NCBI RefSeq assembly: GCF_933775445.1
Contig: NC_065872.1
Span: 20,956,001-21,020,000, forward strand
DNA: 64,000 bases
From: Argentina anserina
Taxonomy: Eukaryota; Streptophyta; Magnoliopsida; Rosales; Rosaceae
Direction of reading: 5' to 3'
The translations under genes and the position numbers were made by a program. The first letter of the stretch is position 1, and each line of letters opens with the position of its first letter. Below are positions 60,780 through 64,000 of this stretch, in pieces. Below the pieces are notes generated by a model that worked only from the letters and a program-made list of their open reading frames with translations, was not told the origin of the DNA and searched no databases.

Positions 60780-62540
60780 TTTCAGTGTGGGCGTGTGTTT
60801 CTTTCAATCTGAGTATCTTTCTATCGTTTGAGTATCTTTTCCAATCTGAGTATCTTTTCAATTCTCGTATGAGTATCTTTCTGTACGGCTTTCTGATGCG
60901 AGTTTCTTTTGAATTTGAGAGTGTGGCCAGTGTGGGCGTGGGTTTCTTTCACACTTAGTATCTTTCTATCGTTTGAGTATCTTTTCCAATTTGAGTATCT
61001 TTTCAATACAGTTTGAGTATCTTTCTGTACGGCTTTCTAATGCGAGTTTCTTTTGAATTTAAGTGTGTTTTCAGTGTGGGCGTGTGTTTCTTTCAATCGG
61101 AGTATCTTTCTATCGTTTGAGTATCTTTTCCAATTTGAGTATCTTTTCAATTCTCGTATGAGTATCTTTCTGTACGTCTTTCTGATGCGAGTTTCTTTTG
61201 AATTTGAGAGTGTTTCCAGTGTGGGCGTGTGTTTCTTTCACACCGAGTATCTTTCTATTGTTTGAGTATCTTTTCCAATTTGAGTATGTTTTCAATATAG
61301 TTTGAGTATCTTTCTGTACGGCTTTCTAATGCGAGTTTCTTTTGAATTTGAGAGTGTTTTCAGTGTGGGCGTGTGTTTCTTTCAATCTGAGTATCTTTCT
61401 ATCGTTTGAGTTTCTTTTCCAATTTGAGTATCTTTTCAATTCTCGTATGAGTATCTTTCTGTACGGCTTTCTGATGCGAGTTTCTTTTGAATTTGAGAGT
61501 GTGTCCATTGTGGGCGTGGGTTTCTTTCACACTGAGTATCTTTCTATCGTTTGCGTATCTTTTCCAATTTCAGTATCTTTTCAATACCGTTTGAGTATCT
61601 TTCTGTACGGCTTTCTAATGCGAGTTTCTTTTGAATTTGAGTGTGTTTTCAGTGTGGGCGTGTGTTTCTTTCAATCTGAGTATCTTTCTATCGTTTGAGT
61701 ATCTTTTCCAATCTGAGTATCTTTTCAATTCTCGTATGAGTATCTTTCTGTACGGCTTTCTGATGCGAGTTTCTTTTGAATTTGAGAGTGTGGCCAGTGT
61801 GGGCGTGGGTTTCTTTCACACTTAGTATCTTTCTATCGTTTGAGTATCTTTTCAATACAGTTTGAGTATCTTTCTGTACGGCTTTCTAATGCGAGTTTCT
61901 TTCGAATTTAAGTGTGTTTTCAGTGTGGGCGTGTGTTTCTTTCAATCGGAGTATCTTTCTATCGTTTGAGTATCTTTTCCAATTTGAGTATCTTTTCAAT
62001 TCTCGTATGAGTATCTTTCTGTACGTCTTTCTGATGCGAGTTTCTTTTGAATTTGAGAGTGTTTCCAGTGTGGGCGTGTGTTTCTTTCACACCGAGTATC
62101 TTTCTATTGTTTGAGTATCTTTTCCAATTTGAGTATGTTTTCAATATAGTTTGAGTATCTTTCTGTACGGCTTTCTAATGCGAGTTTCTTTTGAATTTGA
62201 GAGTGTTTTCAGTGTGGGCGTGTGTTTCTTTCAATCTGAGTATCTTTCTATCGTTTGAGTTTCTTTTCCAATTTGAGTAGCTTTTCAATTCTCGTATGAG
62301 TATCTTTCTGTACGGCTTTCTGATGCGAGTTTCTTTTGAATTTGAGAGTGTGTCCATTGTGGGCGTGGGTTTCTTTCACACTGAGTATCTTTCTATCGTT
62401 TGCGTATCTTTTCCAATTTCAGTATCTTTTCAATACCGTTTGAGTATCTTTCTGTACGGCTTTCTAATGCGAGTTTCTTTTGAATTTGAGTGTGTTTTCA
62501 GTGTGGGCGTGTGTTTCTTTCAATCTGAGTATCTTTCTAT
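60780..62540 (+). repeat. Tandem duplication of three dimers with an 18-bp deletion
   Basis: The rare word GAGAGTGTGGCCAG occurs at 60,917 and 61,784, 867 bp apart (three 289-bp dimers). Shared variants such as CTGTACGTCTTTC and GTGTCCATTGTG then recur with an offset of only 849 bp, because one 18-bp subunit (TTCCAATTTGAGTATCTT) is missing near 61,847 in the second copy. The copies are otherwise nearly identical by eye. Confidence 0.8.
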
Positions 62541-64000
62541 CGTTTGAGTAACTTTTCCAATTTGAGTATCTTTTCAATTCTCGTATGAGTATCTTTCTGT
62601 ACGGCTTTCTGATGCGAGTTTCTTTTGAATTTGAGAGTGTTTCCAGTGTGGGCGTGTGTTTCTTTCACACCGAGTATCTTTCTATTGTTTGAGTATCTTT
62701 TCCAATTTAAGTATGTTTTCAATATAGTTTGAGTATCTTTCTATACGGCTTTCTAATGCGAGTTTCTTTTGAATTTAAGAGTGTTTTCAGTGTGGGCGTG
62801 TGTTTCTTTCAATCTGAGTATCTTTCTATCGTTTGAGTATCTTTTCCAATTTGAGTATCTTTTCAATTCTCGTATGAGTATCTTTCAGTACGGCTTTCTG
62901 ATGCGAGTTTCTTTTGAATTTGAAAGTGTTTCCAGTGTGGGCATGTGTTTCTTTCACACCGAGTATCTTTCTATTGTTTGAGTATCTTTTCCAATTTGAG
63001 TATGTTTTCAATACAGTTTGAGTATCTTTCTGTACGGCTTTCTAATGCGAGTTTCTTTTGAATTTGAGTGTGTTTTCAGTGTGGGCGTGTGTTTCTTTCA
63101 ATATGAGTATCTTTCTATCGTTTGAGTATCTTTTCCAATTTGAGTATCTTTTCAATTCTCGTATGAGTATCTTTCTGTACGGCTTTCTGATGCGAGTTTC
63201 TTTTGAATTTGGGAATGTCTCCTGTGTGGGCGTGTGTTTCTTTCACACTGAGTATCTTTCTATCGTTTGAGTATCTTCTCCAATTTGAGTATGTTTTCAA
63301 TACAGTTTGAGTATCTTTCTGTACGGCTTTCTAATGCGAGTTTCTTTTGAATTTGAGTGTGTTTTCAGTGTGGGCGTGTGTTTCTTTCAATATGAGTATC
63401 TTTCTATCGTTTGAGTATCTTTTCCAATTTGAGTATCTTTTCAATTCTCGTATGAGTATCTTTCTGTACGGCTTTCTGATGCGAGTTTCTTTTGAATTTG
63501 GGAGTGTCTCCAGTGTGGGCGTGTGTTTCTTTCACACTGAGTATCTTTCTATCCTTTGAGTATCTTTTCAAATTTGTGTATCTTTTCAATACAGTTTGAG
63601 TATCTTTCTGTACGGCTTTCTAATGCGAGTTTCTTTTGAATTTCAGTGTGTTTTCAGTGTGGGCGTGTGTTTATTTCAATATAAATATCTTTCTATCATT
63701 GGAGTATCTTTTCCAATTTGAGTATCTTTTCAATTCTCGTATGAGTATCTTTCTGTACGGCTTTCTGATGCGAGTTTCTTTTGAATTTGGGAGTGTCTCC
63801 AGTGTGGGCGTGTGTTTTTTCACACTGAGTATCTTTCTATCGTTTAGTATCTTTTCCAATTTGAGTATCTTTTCAATATAGTTTGAGTATCTTTCTGTAC
63901 GGCTTTCTAATGCGAGTTTCTTTTGAATTTGAGGGTGTTTTCAGTGTGGGCGTGTGTTTCTTTCAATCTGAGTATCTTTCTATCGTTTGAGTATCTTTTC

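Larger units (their letters stand above)
55357..64000 (+). repeat. Satellite array right of the retrotransposon, mostly 289-bp A/B dimers
   Basis: The array resumes in the same orientation and register as left of the element, and the first 1.2 kb completes the interrupted higher-order unit. From about 56.9 kb class A and B monomers alternate in most places, with a 289-bp step, for example 57,198, 57,487, 57,776, 58,065 and 58,354. Longer copies are visible: 57.7-58.7 kb matches 63.0 kb to the window end (offset 5,282), and about 60.9-61.7 kb matches 61.7-62.5 kb. An extra 17-bp subunit lies near 56,090-56,117. The array runs off the right edge. No gene is seen. Confidence 0.95.

Noticed and set aside
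55357..64000. Open frames of 60-137 codons in the right-hand satellite array
   Set aside because: Same repeat-derived frames as in the left array, present on both strands of each monomer.

Overview
The window is plant nuclear DNA, most likely from a eudicot. It holds two things only: a very long tandem satellite and one full-length Ty3/Gypsy LTR retrotransposon of the Athila type inserted in it. I see no host gene, no tRNA or rRNA gene and no bacterial feature. The plant call rests on an Athila-like gag-pol (FMDD reverse transcriptase, DD35E integrase, no chromodomain), a primer site matching plant tRNA-Asp(GUC), and a monomer length in the range of plant (peri)centromeric satellites. Species and family cannot be fixed from sequence alone.

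Layout. Positions 1 to about 12,170 hold a satellite with a period near 150 bp, with its T-rich strand (GAGTATCTTT words) on the minus strand. Inside one hybrid monomer near 12,153-12,177 it changes to a related 145-bp type, still on the minus strand and irregular, up to 16,191. At 16,141-16,272 a near head-to-head palindrome (51-bp perfect arms, 30-bp spacer) flips the array, and from 16,222 to the end of the window the satellite runs on the plus strand. The plus block starts with mainly 145-bp monomers, carries a 407-bp patch of the 150-bp type at 16,779-17,185, and from about 21.8 kb mixes two monomer classes, often as a 289-bp dimer. Larger segmental repeats (0.85 to 6.9 kb offsets) lie throughout. 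The window begins and ends inside the array.

The retrotransposon fills 41,762-55,356 (13,595 bp), with two 1,568-bp LTRs that differ at seven positions by my alignment, a perfect 5-bp target duplication (GTGTT), a tRNA-Asp primer site, a gag-protease reading frame, a reverse transcriptase-RNase H-integrase reading frame, a 1.8-kb 3' non-coding tail and a polypurine tract. Its single gag-pol frame is split by 1,998 bp of a second, related Athila-type element in reverse orientation (one complete LTR, its primer site and about 90 bp of leader), bracketed by two identical 306-bp copies of host pol sequence. That is far larger than an LTR-element target duplication and points to an aberrant integration or a recombination event.

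How it fits together: the satellite evolved by repeated local amplification of blocks of monomers. The retrotransposon landed within a 1.2-1.4-kb higher-order repeat after that unit had already been amplified, since sister copies lack it. With gag-pol interrupted, this copy could move only if enzymes came from another copy, unless the interruption occurred after it landed. A centromeric or pericentromeric position is plausible but is an inference.
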